DNA of 64,000 nucleotides from Marinilabilia rubra (GTDB taxonomy: Bacteria > Bacteroidota > Bacteroidia > Bacteroidales > Marinilabiliaceae): contig NZ_QEWP01000020.1 of assembly GCF_003121985.1 (NCBI RefSeq), forward strand, positions 21,800 through 85,799, in the 5' to 3' direction. Below are positions 1 through 9,488 of this stretch, piece by piece. The first letter of the stretch is position 1, and every line of letters starts with the position of its first letter. Made by a program: the position numbers and the translations under genes. The notes beneath the pieces are model-generated. The model saw only the letters and a program-made list of their open reading frames with translations, did not search any database and was not told where the DNA came from.

Positions 1-1
1 G

Positions 2-313
2 TGGCATGCCCGGTATTTTGGGCATCTGGCAGCCGCTCATACCGAATATGCAAGACTCCTTTCGGAACATGGCATTTTGGGTCTTTTGTATTTAATAATC
101 GCTTTCATTGTCCTACCCTTTAGACAATACCATTTTATCAAAAGCGGAAGCAATAAGTTTTTGTTTATCTCCTTTTTTCTCATAAGTGTCCTGACCATGT
201 TTCACTCTGCCATGCGTTTGGCTATGCCCGGCATTGTGTATGGTTTGTCATTCATAGTTATTTCCGGATCAGCAAGGGAAAATAACCGCAGTTTATCTGA
301 TCATCGTTCTTAA
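2..313 (+). CDS. O-antigen ligase/polymerase family protein, C-terminal end (truncated by window)
   Basis: The frame is open from base 2 with no start in view, so only about 103 C-terminal residues are visible. The segment AHTEYARLLSEHGILGL resembles the conserved periplasmic-loop-to-helix stretch of Wzy/WaaL-type proteins, where an H-x-E-Y motif precedes a Leu-rich helix. Two hydrophobic helices follow. In this exopolysaccharide locus the protein would polymerise repeat units or ligate polymer to a carrier at the periplasmic face of the inner membrane. It ends 11 bases before the next gene, consistent with one operon. The family call rests on a short segment; another multi-pass polysaccharide membrane protein is possible. 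Confidence 0.55.
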   Translation, partial: WHARYFGHLAAAHTEYARLLSEHGILGLLYLIIAFIVLPFRQYHFIKSGSNKFLFISFFLISVLTMFHSAMRLAMPGIVYGLSFIVISGSARENNRSLSDHRS

Positions 314-324
314 AATCTCTGCAC

Positions 325-1602
325 ATGGATTTTTTTAAAGTTTTAAATTTTGTTGGGTTCCCTGTTTACGAAGCTCAAAAAGAATATGCGGATATTATGG
401 CAAAAAGGGATATCCTTGCCTGGCAGGAAGAAAAAAGGAAGGATATTTTCGACTATCATTTCAGGGAGAATTCATTTTATCGGAAACATGTAAATAGATG
501 GGATGGTATATGGAGCCATTTGCCAATTATAACCAAATCAGATTTACGGGGAGACTATAAAGCCAGGATTCCCGCAAACTCTGATCATCATTTTTATGTT
601 TCCAAGACTTCAGGTTCAGATGGTCAGGCGTTTGTTTTTGCGAAAGATTATTTTAATCATGCCTTAACCTGGGTGAATATCCAGGATCATTACTCACGTG
701 TAGGAGTGACTTTGAATGATTTACAAGCACGCTTTTATGGCATTCCTTCTGCAGGATTTCCTTTTGTAAAAGAGAAGATCAAAGATTTTATTTCCAACCG
801 TAGACGCTTTAGTGTATTCAATTTGCATGAAAACGCCTTAAAATACTGGTTGCATGACTTCAGCAAGCGTTCATTTGTTTACATCTATGGCTATCCTACG
901 CTTTTGCTTGCATTTGGTCGGTTTCTCCGAAGAAACTCAATTATACTAAAAGAAGTTTGCCCTACGCTTAAAACCTGTATTGTAACCTCAGAGATGTGTT
1001 CAGCTTCTGATGAAACCTTTTTGGAAAAGAATTTTGGCATTCCGGTATTCAACGAATATGGTGCTTCTGAAATATGTGTTATGGGGTTTGGAGCCAGACG
1101 CAATTGGCAGGCTTCGGATGCATTGATTTATCTTGAAGTTGTGGATGAAAACGGGAGCCTTTTGCCGGAAGGACAATCCGGAAGGCTTTTGTGTACCGAG
1201 CTTTTTAATAAAGGCACCCCTTTAATTCGATATGAGGTAGGCGATTATGCTTCCATTAAAAGAGAAAATGGCCATACATACATAACTGATTTGATGGGGC
1301 GAATCAGCGAAGTGATGTCTTTACCTTCTGGCAGAATTGTACCGGGTGTTACCTTTTATTATGCCATTCAGGATGTTCTGGAGAAAAGAGAGGATATTTT
1401 GGAATCAAGAGTTGTTGCAAAGGATAGTTTTAATTTCGAAATTCAGATTGTAACTGATTCTGCAATTACTCATACACTCAGGAAAGCTCTAAAGAGAGTT
1501 TTTGAGAAGTATGTGGAACCGGGTTTAAATGTTTCTGTCACCAGAGTTACCAGGATAGATAGAACCGGGGCCGGAAAATTTAAGACTTTTGTGAAATTGT
1601 GA
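325..1602 (+). CDS. PaaK/CapK-like AMP-forming adenylate ligase (phenylacetate-CoA ligase family)
   Basis: This 425-residue protein belongs to the ANL superfamily branch of phenylacetate-CoA ligase and coenzyme F390 synthetase. The ATP/phosphate loop SKTSGSDG lies at about residues 93-100, NEYGASE near 245-251, IRYEVGD near 304-310, and a C-terminal GAGKFK supplies the likely catalytic lysine. It has no signal peptide and is cytoplasmic. Relatives called CapK occur in capsule loci, where substrates are mostly unknown. An inferred role is activation of an acid that is later attached to a sugar or lipid of this polysaccharide. The next gene overlaps its stop codon, indicating translational coupling. 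Substrate unknown. Confidence 0.8.
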   Translation: MDFFKVLNFVGFPVYEAQKEYADIMAKRDILAWQEEKRKDIFDYHFRENSFYRKHVNRWDGIWSHLPIITKSDLRGDYKARIPANSDHHFYVSKTSGSDGQAFVFAKDYFNHALTWVNIQDHYSRVGVTLNDLQARFYGIPSAGFPFVKEKIKDFISNRRRFSVFNLHENALKYWLHDFSKRSFVYIYGYPTLLLAFGRFLRRNSIILKEVCPTLKTCIVTSEMCSASDETFLEKNFGIPVFNEYGASEICVMGFGARRNWQASDALIYLEVVDENGSLLPEGQSGRLLCTELFNKGTPLIRYEVGDYASIKRENGHTYITDLMGRISEVMSLPSGRIVPGVTFYYAIQDVLEKREDILESRVVAKDSFNFEIQIVTDSAITHTLRKALKRVFEKYVEPGLNVSVTRVTRIDRTGAGKFKTFVKL

Positions 1603-2648
1603 TGACTGAATTTAGCCAACGTCCAACGGTTTCGGTTATCATGCCCGTTCGAAACGAGGAGAAGTTTATTGCAGGCTCTCTGGAAGCAATTTATCAGCAA
1701 ACATATCCTCACGATAAAATCGAAGTTATTTTGGCTGATGGCATGTCTGAAGACAAAACTCTGAGTGTGATTGAAGAATTCCGCATGAGAATTAAGACCT
1801 TGAGGATTATGGTTATTCCCAACCACGGTAAAATAGCTCCAATAGCTTTAAACCTTGCTATAAGGAAAGCCACAGGTGAAGTCATTGTCCGAATGGATGC
1901 TCATGCTGAATATCCTTCTGATTACATTGAGCTATTAGTCGGGGGGCTATATGAATATGAGGCTGATAATGTAGGAGGAATCTTCTTGTCAAGTGCTTAT
2001 GATGGTTCTACCAAATCAAAAGCAATAGCATTTGCTGTTGCTCATCCCGTAGGGGTGGGAAACTCATTTCACCGGATAGGGAGTATTGTTTCCAAAGAGG
2101 TTGATACCGTGCCATATGGGTGTTTTAGGCGAAGTGTTTTTGAGCAAATCGGACTTTTTGACGAGGAATTAATCCGCAATCAGGATGATGAATTCAACGG
2201 AAGAATGAAAAAAGCAGGGATGAAGATTGTGATAATCCCCGAGGTGAAAATAAAATATTATGTGAGAGATTCTTTCCGAAAGTTGTTTAAAATGTTTTTT
2301 CAATACGGGTTGTTTAAACCCTTGGTGGTTAAGAAACTCAATTTGCTTCCTTCATGGCGTCAGTTAATCCCGGTGCTTTTTGTACTTTTTTTGATTTTCG
2401 GAGTGGTAGGATCTTTTTTTAATTTTTCGTGGTTTATTGTATTTGCCGGTGTCTTATTTCTCTATTTAATTCTATTGAGTATCACTGCATTTTCCTCTGT
2501 TTTAATGGGAGAGCATCAAATGTTCTTTCCGGTAATCTGGTCTTTTAATGTTATTCATTTGTCATATGGCCTCGGGTATCTCAAAGGGCTATGGGCAATA
2601 GTCTGTGGAAATAAATCCGCATTTAAGATTGATTCACCCAATCGTTAA
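1602..2648 (+). CDS. Family 2 glycosyltransferase with C-terminal membrane helices (ExoA-like)
   Basis: A GT-A fold begins immediately: VSVIMPVRNEEKFI is the nucleotide-binding strand and loop, MDAHAEYP near residue 100 is the metal-binding DxD-like site, and QDDEFNGRM near 195-203 matches the ED/QxxRW-type catalytic region. Two or three hydrophobic segments at about residues 255-335 anchor it in the inner membrane, as in ExoA-type succinoglycan transferases. The predicted job is adding a sugar to the undecaprenyl-linked repeat unit on the cytoplasmic side. A GTG at 1599 is also in frame, but the ATG at 1602 shares a base with the previous TGA and is preferred. It lies 6 bases before the sugar transferase gene. 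Confidence 0.85.
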   Translation: MTEFSQRPTVSVIMPVRNEEKFIAGSLEAIYQQTYPHDKIEVILADGMSEDKTLSVIEEFRMRIKTLRIMVIPNHGKIAPIALNLAIRKATGEVIVRMDAHAEYPSDYIELLVGGLYEYEADNVGGIFLSSAYDGSTKSKAIAFAVAHPVGVGNSFHRIGSIVSKEVDTVPYGCFRRSVFEQIGLFDEELIRNQDDEFNGRMKKAGMKIVIIPEVKIKYYVRDSFRKLFKMFFQYGLFKPLVVKKLNLLPSWRQLIPVLFVLFLIFGVVGSFFNFSWFIVFAGVLFLYLILLSITAFSSVLMGEHQMFFPVIWSFNVIHLSYGLGYLKGLWAIVCGNKSAFKIDSPNR

Positions 2649-2654
2649 CTTGCT

Positions 2655-3263
2655 ATGATAAAAAGGGGGTTTGACATATTTGGTGCTCTTATGCTCTTGA
2701 TTATTGCATTAATTCCAATGGTAATAATCTCAGTTTTTATTTTGGTGGATTCGGGTAGGCCTGTGTTTTTTATTCAACAACGTATGGGACGGTTTGAACG
2801 TCCTTTTTGGATGATAAAATTCAGGACTATGGGAGTGCTGAAAACTGCCCGTTATGGATCCTTTGATGCTGGAGATAATTCAAGGGTTACCCGCACAGGG
2901 CGTTTTTTAAGAGAATTTAAGTTGGATGAGCTTCCTCAACTCTTTAATGTTTTAAAGGGTGATATGTCATTGGTTGGGCCTCGACCGGAGATAAAGGAAT
3001 GGACCGAAGTCTACCATGACCGGTGGGAAAAAGTACTCCAGGTGAGGCCGGGGATTACCGATAATGCCTCAATGCAGTTCAGAAATGAAGAAAGAATATT
3101 GACAAATATAAAAAACCCAATTTCCTACTACCGGGAGGTTATTCTCCCCTACAAATTGAGCCTGTACGAAGCCTATGTGAAAAATAATAATTTCTTTTCT
3201 GATTTGATGATTATTCTCAGAACTATCAGGGTTCTGTTCTATAGGGAAAATGCTCCTTTGTGA
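2655..3263 (+). CDS. Initiating phosphoglycosyl transferase (PglC/WcaJ-type bacterial sugar transferase)
   Basis: At 202 residues this is the small monotopic form of the PF02397 family, similar in size to PglC. It shows the N-terminal KRGFDIFGA, a hydrophobic re-entrant helix, FIQQRMGRFERPFWMIKFRTM, and the catalytic-site signature DELPQLFNVLKGDMSLVGPRPE. It should transfer a sugar-1-phosphate from a UDP-sugar to undecaprenyl phosphate, starting repeat-unit assembly at the inner membrane. A FlaA1/PglF-like dehydratase and a PglE-like aminotransferase in the same locus suggest a 4-amino-4,6-dideoxy-N-acetylhexosamine as first sugar; that is inference. Confidence 0.9.
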   Translation: MIKRGFDIFGALMLLIIALIPMVIISVFILVDSGRPVFFIQQRMGRFERPFWMIKFRTMGVLKTARYGSFDAGDNSRVTRTGRFLREFKLDELPQLFNVLKGDMSLVGPRPEIKEWTEVYHDRWEKVLQVRPGITDNASMQFRNEERILTNIKNPISYYREVILPYKLSLYEAYVKNNNFFSDLMIILRTIRVLFYRENAPL

Positions 3264-3324
3264 TTTTTGTTTTTAATTAAAATCTCCAAAATCATACAAA
3301 AAGAATTATTTCCAGTTAAAAATT

Positions 3325-4494
3325 ATGCTCAAGGTTCCCTTTTCCAGAGTAAAATGTGAGGGTAACGAATTAAAGTATGTTACCGAAGTATTGGAGAGTG
3401 GCTGGCTTACAACGGCCCAGAAAGCTTGCGAATTTGAAAAGGTTTTTGCTGATAAAGTTGGAGCTGTATATGCCTGTTGTGTAAATAGTTGCACTGCTGC
3501 TTTGCATCTTGGAATAGAGGCTTTGCATGTAAAACCGGGGGATAGGGTGTTTGTTCCTGATATGACTTTTACTGCAACAGCTGAGGTGGTTCGTTACCTT
3601 AATGCCCATCCTGTTTTTTTGGATGTGGAATATGGGAGCAGTTTGATTACTCCGGATATTTTGGAAGATGCTATTAGGCGCTATCCTGATGTCAAATATT
3701 TAATCCTTGTTCATTTTGGAGGCCAACCCTGCGAAATGATTAAGAAGGATGGAAAGGGTATTGTTGATATTTGTGAAAGGAACGGGATAAAAATATTGGA
3801 AGATGCCGCTCATGCTTTTCCTGCGAAAGTAGGGAACCAAATGGTCGGTTCATTTGGAGATATAACCTGTTTTAGTTTTTATGCCAACAAGACCATAACT
3901 ACTGGTGAAGGGGGAATGCTTGTAACAGATGATGAGGATATCTATAAGCGGGTTAAAATAATGCGGCTCCATGGCATTAACAGGGATGTTTGGGATAGGT
4001 TTACTTCCAATAAACCCTCCTGGGAATACAATGTGGTAGCTCCCGGATATAAATACAATATGCCGGATGTAAATGCAGCTATAGGATTAGCTCAAATGGA
4101 GCAGGCCGATGCATTCAGGGATGCACGTGAGAAATGGGCGCTGAAATATTATGAATATTTGGGTGATATGGAGATGATAGATCTTCCCCAATGTAAAGTT
4201 CCTCCAAATAACCATGCATGGCATTTGTTTCCGGTTATATTGAATGAAAAAAGTAAAATTTTACGGAATGAATTCATTGAAAAACTTTCTGAATTGGGCA
4301 TTGGTACCTCTGTTCATTATAAGCCTATGCACCGTCTAAGTTATTATCAGGATACCTACAATTTGAGTCCTGAAGATTTTCCGGTGTCTGAAAAGATTTG
4401 GAAAGGGACGGTAACTCTGCCTTTGTATCCTTCCATGACTGATGAAGAGTTTATGTATGTTGTTACTTCCATAAGGAATGTTTTGACCGCTTAA
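3325..4494 (+). CDS. DegT/DnrJ/EryC1/StrS family PLP-dependent sugar aminotransferase
   Basis: The protein is 389 residues, normal for the family. The start VPFSRVKCEGNE..V..VLESGWLT is typical of PglE/ArnB-type enzymes. EDAAHA at about 159-164 contacts PLP, and the Schiff-base lysine is K189 in FYANKTITTGEGG. It transfers an amino group, usually from glutamate, to the 4-keto (or 3-keto) position of a nucleotide sugar made by a 4,6-dehydratase. A matching dehydratase is encoded at 7548-9443. It follows the sugar transferase after 61 bases and lies 11 bases before the MBOAT gene, so it is likely co-transcribed. Confidence 0.9.
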   Translation: MLKVPFSRVKCEGNELKYVTEVLESGWLTTAQKACEFEKVFADKVGAVYACCVNSCTAALHLGIEALHVKPGDRVFVPDMTFTATAEVVRYLNAHPVFLDVEYGSSLITPDILEDAIRRYPDVKYLILVHFGGQPCEMIKKDGKGIVDICERNGIKILEDAAHAFPAKVGNQMVGSFGDITCFSFYANKTITTGEGGMLVTDDEDIYKRVKIMRLHGINRDVWDRFTSNKPSWEYNVVAPGYKYNMPDVNAAIGLAQMEQADAFRDAREKWALKYYEYLGDMEMIDLPQCKVPPNNHAWHLFPVILNEKSKILRNEFIEKLSELGIGTSVHYKPMHRLSYYQDTYNLSPEDFPVSEKIWKGTVTLPLYPSMTDEEFMYVVTSIRNVLTA

Positions 4495-4505
4495 CGAAAA
4501 ACAAG

Positions 4506-5948
4506 ATGCTTTTTGCTTCATTAGAATTTTTGATCTTTTTTACGATCGTTTTCTTTTTGTTCTTTCTTTTTCCCGGGAAAGCAAGACCTGCAGTTCTATT
4601 TGTTGCCAGTCTTATTTTTATGGCTTCTTTCTCAATCACCTTTTTGGTTTATGCTGGAGTGTTTACCCTGGTAAATTACTTCGTTGCATTGTATGTTGAG
4701 AAAGAACCCGGGTCCAGAAATAGAAAATTTGTTTATCTGGCAGGCCAGACTTTTAATATTGGTGGACTGGTGTTTTTTAAATACCTGAATTTTATTGTTG
4801 AAAACTTATTTTTGTTGATTGGCATTGAACAAGCAAATTTAGGGGCTTTAGGTAATATTGTATTACCTCTTGGTATTTCGTATTACACTTTTCAGAGCAT
4901 CAGCTATCTGTATTTGGTGTATAAGAGTATTGATCCAGCAGAAAAGAGGTTTTTAAATGTGGCTCTTTATACAGTGTTTTTTCCAAAAATCATTGCCGGG
5001 CCTATTGCCCGCCACCGTTCCTTTTTTCTCCAACTAAAATCATTGCCCTGGGCTTTTGATTATCAGCGTGTAATGGATGGAGCCCGTTTGTTTATGTGGG
5101 GGATGTTTAAAAAAATTATTATTGGAGATACCTTAGGAGTGATTGTTACCAAGGTTTACGGAAATATTGAAGCTTATCAGGGCATGTCTCTGGTAATTGT
5201 TTTCATAATCCAGCCGCTCCAATTGTATTTTGACTTTTCCGGGTATACCGATATGGCTTTAGGATTATCCAGGATTTTTGGTATTAAGTTGATCGATAAT
5301 TTCAGACGACCATTTATGGCCCAAACCGTTTCTGATTTTTGGAGGAGGTGGCACATTTCGCTTTCAAGCTGGTGTAATGATTTTATCTACAATCGTTTGT
5401 TGCTAAAACATCGAAAGTGGGGAAAAGGAGCTGCTATCTACGCAGTATTTATAACATTTTTAGTGATAGGGATTTGGCATGGTGCTGATTGGACTTTTGT
5501 AATATTAGGGGTGCTTCAGGGAATAGCTCTTACATATGAATTCCTTTCTAAAAGGAGACGCACAGGTTGGAGTAAAAGTGTTCCGCCCTTTTTATACAAA
5601 TGGGGAAGCAGAGTTTTTGTTTATTTCTTTTTTTCAATTTCACTCGTCTTCTTCTTTTCACAAAACCTGAGCGATGCAGTGCACTTTTTTAGATACATGC
5701 CCCAGGTATCCGATATTTTAAATACTTCTTATGGATTTAATATTGTCCATTGGGAACTTGGGATGGCTTTGATTTTAGCAATATTGTGTTTGCTGATTGA
5801 AACAATTTATGAGGACGAAAAGATTGATCTGTTGAATTGGTTCACAAACCTGCGGAGGGGCTATAAATGGAGCTTTTATTTTATGTGGCTTTTTCTGGTT
5901 GTTTTCTTTTCAAAGAATCAATTGATATTTGTTTATGCCGAATTTTAG
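4506..5948 (+). CDS. MBOAT family O-acyltransferase (AlgI/DltB-like)
   Basis: This is a 480-residue polytopic inner-membrane protein with about ten hydrophobic helices. It carries the two MBOAT signatures: RRWHISLSSWCNDFIYNRLL near residues 280-300 and GIWHGADWTF near 320-330, whose histidine is the invariant catalytic residue. AlgI relatives move acetyl groups across the membrane for O-acetylation of polysaccharide, working with a periplasmic SGNH-type partner. The next gene encodes a membrane-anchored protein with an SGNH-like DxxH motif, so the two probably form an exopolysaccharide O-acetylation pair. The polymer substrate is not shown by sequence. Confidence 0.9.
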   Translation: MLFASLEFLIFFTIVFFLFFLFPGKARPAVLFVASLIFMASFSITFLVYAGVFTLVNYFVALYVEKEPGSRNRKFVYLAGQTFNIGGLVFFKYLNFIVENLFLLIGIEQANLGALGNIVLPLGISYYTFQSISYLYLVYKSIDPAEKRFLNVALYTVFFPKIIAGPIARHRSFFLQLKSLPWAFDYQRVMDGARLFMWGMFKKIIIGDTLGVIVTKVYGNIEAYQGMSLVIVFIIQPLQLYFDFSGYTDMALGLSRIFGIKLIDNFRRPFMAQTVSDFWRRWHISLSSWCNDFIYNRLLLKHRKWGKGAAIYAVFITFLVIGIWHGADWTFVILGVLQGIALTYEFLSKRRRTGWSKSVPPFLYKWGSRVFVYFFFSISLVFFFSQNLSDAVHFFRYMPQVSDILNTSYGFNIVHWELGMALILAILCLLIETIYEDEKIDLLNWFTNLRRGYKWSFYFMWLFLVVFFSKNQLIFVYAEF

Positions 5949-5976
5949 CCTGGTTTATTGACTTCGTCGATCTTCG

Positions 5977-6137
5977 ATTCATGAGTTTTCGTTATGAAAT
6001 GTACAATTTCCAATAAATATTGGCAACCGCAAAGAAAATTGATGAAGGAAATAGTGAACTTTTTTCAAGTCAGTTTTATTGAAGACGTAGGTATTTGGCA
6101 GGTTATTGAACATTGTAATAGATAATTTATGAATAAT
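5977..6137 (+). repeat. Diverged dispersed intergenic repeat, copy 1
   Basis: This stretch aligns by eye with 20678-20837 in the same orientation. Shared blocks include ATTCATGA, CGTTATGA, AACCGCAAA, GGAAATA and a closing ATAGAAAATTT-like segment. Neither copy has a convincing reading frame. Both lie just upstream of plus-strand genes. It fills most of the 215-base gap between the MBOAT and SGNH-like genes. Function unknown. Confidence 0.5.
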
Positions 6138-6163
6138 CCAGGTTCGGGTGATTGGTTTCTATT

Positions 6164-7150
6164 ATGATTAAATTGATAAAACGTTTGGCATTATTTGCTT
6201 TTATCCTTGGACTTCTTCTTTTTTTCTCTTACAGGATAAATAGCATTTTCTTTAATGAGTACAATTACTCTCCCCCCGATTCTGTCGTGACTATTGTTAC
6301 AGGCAGTTCTGTCGTAACCGATGGTATTAATCCAATATGGATTCATAAGGCCTGTAACATAGCGCTCTCTCAGGAGCCGATGTCCATATCTTACCTTAAA
6401 TTAAGAGACTTATTGACCTCCCCTAACAATAGAGTCGAGCGTGTAATCTTGTCCTTTTCATTAATTGAGACCAATCCTGAATTTGATGAAGTCTTCAATG
6501 AAAGTCGCGAAAATAGTGTTGAAATGTTCTCTCGTGTTTCATTCTTAAGACAGGACGTTCCTTTTCGGTTTTTTGCACCATACCACCCATCAAAGCTTGA
6601 CTATTTTGAGGTTTATCTTCGCAACAGGGTATTCCCTGTTTGGCCACTGATAGTGAACTCTGTGAGTAATGATTCTTTATGTTTTCCGCATATAGGGGGG
6701 TTCAACGATCATGATGAATTCAACACACGAAAAGCGGTAATTGAAAAGCGCGATTATCAAAAAATTTCCGGAAAATATTTTGACCCTTTGAAAGAGGATT
6801 GCTGTGTGAGCAAGACCAATAGTTTGTACCTCGACTCCATTATTAATCTCACCAAAAAGTTAAATGTGGATCTTTTTCTGGTGGGAATGCCCATGCATGT
6901 TGAATTGTACGATAAGGTTCCCGATTTCAATCTAGAATTCTATTACTCAAGAGCAAGAGAAGCAACTTCTTATGATCATGTTTTCTTCTGGGATTTTTCG
7001 AGATGTTTAAAATCCCATGGATTATTTAAAGATCACCTTCATTTAAGCAGGTCCGGGGCAGATTCTATATCAAAAATGATTAACGATTCAATTCTTCACT
7101 ATTCATCTATGAATAAAGAAGTAAAGTGGACTTCTCTCAAACCAGATTGA
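6164..7150 (+). CDS. Membrane-anchored SGNH-like protein, probable acetylation partner of the MBOAT protein
   Basis: The chosen ATG gives 328 residues starting MIKLIKRLALFAFILG, a single N-terminal anchor; a TTG four codons upstream is less likely. After the anchor, VTIVTGSSVV resembles the block I serine turn of SGNH hydrolases, and KDHLHLSRSGADSI near residues 295-308 matches the block V DxxH(L)S motif. Such proteins (AlgJ/AlgX, DltD) complete periplasmic O-acetyl transfer with an MBOAT channel. No family name is certain because the middle is not recognised. Context, directly after the MBOAT gene, is the main support. Confidence 0.55.
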   Translation: MIKLIKRLALFAFILGLLLFFSYRINSIFFNEYNYSPPDSVVTIVTGSSVVTDGINPIWIHKACNIALSQEPMSISYLKLRDLLTSPNNRVERVILSFSLIETNPEFDEVFNESRENSVEMFSRVSFLRQDVPFRFFAPYHPSKLDYFEVYLRNRVFPVWPLIVNSVSNDSLCFPHIGGFNDHDEFNTRKAVIEKRDYQKISGKYFDPLKEDCCVSKTNSLYLDSIINLTKKLNVDLFLVGMPMHVELYDKVPDFNLEFYYSRAREATSYDHVFFWDFSRCLKSHGLFKDHLHLSRSGADSISKMINDSILHYSSMNKEVKWTSLKPD

Positions 7151-7547
7151 CCTTTATGTCTACTGATTTGATCTCTGGGGATAAAGAGTTTAAAAGGGAG
7201 GACTTTTCTTAATAATTTGTCTATGAGTTTCTGTTTTAAATGACCTGGCTTTTCATTGCTGAGATCATATTTAACCTTTTTTTATCTAAAGGCAGGCTTC
7301 TTTTTTTATTTCTTTTCCGGGTCTCTGAAATGAGTTTATTTTCGGATTATGTTCCTATCCATTTGGAAAAGTTTAAAAAAATCGAATAATCCATTTTTTA
7401 TTTCAATTGCCTGTAGCTGTTTTTATTAACCCCCTTATTTAACTTTTTTAGTTCCCTGAAGATGTAGGCTCAATTGGATTAATTATTTGGTGTTTTGAGA
7501 ATTGAGAGATTTAAGTGTGGTGAGTTTAAGAATTAAATTTTAGACCG
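7151..7547. other. Intergenic region without recognised gene
   Basis: This 397-base AT-rich gap contains stop codons in all frames and no open frame worth calling. Runs of T occur near 7275-7310 but no clear terminator hairpin. It probably contains a 3' end for the acetylation genes and a promoter for the dehydratase gene; I cannot point to either with confidence. Confidence 0.4.
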
Positions 7548-9443
7548 ATGAAAAGGACGATCTCCAAGATATTGGGAGGGAAGATAATTTCACCCTGGTG
7601 GATTTTCGCTATTGATATGTTGTTGGTAAATTCTTCCTTGTTAATGGCTTTTTTTCTCCGTTTAAATGTTCACTTATCAGAATTCTCCATGTGGGATTTT
7701 CTTAAATCTACAGTATTGGTATCTGCTACTTATGCGTTTTCGTTTCTGTTTTTTCAAGCTTATAGGGGCGTTGTTAGACATACGGATTTAGATGAATTAC
7801 GAAATATGTTTACTGCCTCTTCAGTTGCCTTATTATTCCTTTTGGTTGCAAATTCTTTGGTGAAGTCTGACTGGTTTTTATTTGGGAGTACTCCCCGGTT
7901 GGTATTGATTATTCATTACTTGTTGTTAATCTTTCTATCCTTTGGATTTCGAATGGTTGTAAAAGAAGCTTACAACTATTTCACCTGCAAAAAGGGGTTC
8001 ATCAATACGGTGATTGTCGGAACGGATGATCTTGCTATTATTACAATGGAAGCGATAAAAAACAACAAAGAAAATGAATACAATGTGCTGGCATTTGTTA
8101 ATGAGAAATCGGGGCTGAAGCACGTTAAATTATTATCACTGCCAGTCATTTGCTGGCAGGAAGTCATTTCCGGCAAAGGTCGTTTTTCCAAAATAGAGGT
8201 GGTTATTCTGGCAGAAAATAATATTGGAGTGGACCGCAAACAACAAATTGCTGATACCTGTCTTAAGCAAAATTGGAAATTTAAGGTCATGCCAACAGCC
8301 ACGAATTGGTTAAATGGGATCTCCAATAATATGCAAATAAGAGATGTGAAAATTGAAGATCTTCTTGGCCGGGAGGAGATTCGGTTGAGCCAGAAACGAT
8401 TAATGGATGGTTTGACGGGGAAAAATATTTTGGTTACCGGGGCTGCTGGTTCTATTGGTTCTGAAATAGTCCGCCAACTTATTCGTTTCCCTGTCCAAAA
8501 GCTTATTTTACTGGATCAGGCCGAATCGGGACTATATGACTTGCAACAGGAGCTATTGTTAACCCACTATGATGCTCCGTTTGAAATTGAGTTGTGCGAT
8601 GTGGTCAATAGACAAAGATTAAGAAAGGTCTTTGAAAGTAGGGAGATAAACATTGTTTTCAATGCTGCAGCATACAAACATGTGCCTATGTTGGAGGGAG
8701 CTCCATATGAGGGTATTAGTGTAAATATTGGGGGAACTAAAAACCTTGCTGATTTATCCACTGAATTTGGGGTGGAAAAATTTATAATGGTAAGTACTGA
8801 TAAAGCAGTGAACCCAACAAATGTAATGGGAGCAACGAAACGAGTTTGTGAAATGTATGTCCAATCCCTGGCTCTTGCCAAAGGACATAAGACCAGTTTT
8901 ATAACAACCCGTTTTGGAAATGTGCTTGGGTCTAATGGGTCAGTCGTTCCCCTGTTCAAGAAACAGATCAAACAGGGAGGTCCTTTAACAGTAACTCATC
9001 GGGAAATTACCCGTTATTTTATGACCATTCCGGAAGCTTGTCAATTATTACTTGAGGCTGCATTTATGGGTAAAGGAGGGGAAATCTTTGTTTTTGATAT
9101 GGGACAACCAATAAAAATTGATGAATTAGCCAGAAGGATGATTAAACTAGCCGGACTTCAGTTGGGGGAAGATATTCACATAAGATATACCGGTCTTCGA
9201 CCGGGAGAAAAACTTTATGAGGAACTTCTGGCATCAGCAGAAAATTGTTTACCTACTTATCATGATAAGATTATGATTGGCAAAGTCCGTTCCTGCGATT
9301 TTCTGATTGTCAGGAATATGGTGAGTGATTTATTGGAAACTTTGAATTTTATTTCTGACAAAATGTTGATTGTGAAACTAAAAGAGTTGGTCCCTGAATT
9401 TGAAAGTAATCAGTTGGTGCCGGTAATTAAGCAAATAGACTAA
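7548..9443 (+). CDS. Membrane-bound UDP-GlcNAc 4,6-dehydratase family protein (FlaA1/PglF/WbpM/CapD-like)
   Basis: The 631-residue protein has four N-terminal membrane helices (about 15-125), a CoA-binding-like domain (about 145-260) and an extended SDR domain. The Rossmann loop GAAGSIGSE lies near 296-304, NAAAYKHVPMLE near 368-379, and STDKAVNPTNVMGATKR near 414-430. The last motif shows the Met-x3-Lys that replaces Tyr-x3-Lys in this family. It should dehydrate UDP-N-acetylglucosamine to a 4-keto-6-deoxy sugar at the inner membrane. The DegT aminotransferase at 3325-4494 is the natural next enzyme. Length and domain order match WbpM/PglF. Confidence 0.92.
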   Translation: MKRTISKILGGKIISPWWIFAIDMLLVNSSLLMAFFLRLNVHLSEFSMWDFLKSTVLVSATYAFSFLFFQAYRGVVRHTDLDELRNMFTASSVALLFLLVANSLVKSDWFLFGSTPRLVLIIHYLLLIFLSFGFRMVVKEAYNYFTCKKGFINTVIVGTDDLAIITMEAIKNNKENEYNVLAFVNEKSGLKHVKLLSLPVICWQEVISGKGRFSKIEVVILAENNIGVDRKQQIADTCLKQNWKFKVMPTATNWLNGISNNMQIRDVKIEDLLGREEIRLSQKRLMDGLTGKNILVTGAAGSIGSEIVRQLIRFPVQKLILLDQAESGLYDLQQELLLTHYDAPFEIELCDVVNRQRLRKVFESREINIVFNAAAYKHVPMLEGAPYEGISVNIGGTKNLADLSTEFGVEKFIMVSTDKAVNPTNVMGATKRVCEMYVQSLALAKGHKTSFITTRFGNVLGSNGSVVPLFKKQIKQGGPLTVTHREITRYFMTIPEACQLLLEAAFMGKGGEIFVFDMGQPIKIDELARRMIKLAGLQLGEDIHIRYTGLRPGEKLYEELLASAENCLPTYHDKIMIGKVRSCDFLIVRNMVSDLLETLNFISDKMLIVKLKELVPEFESNQLVPVIKQID

Positions 9444-9488
9444 GCTCCTGGACACAAACCGAAATGTCTTAGAATAATTAGCCCTTAT

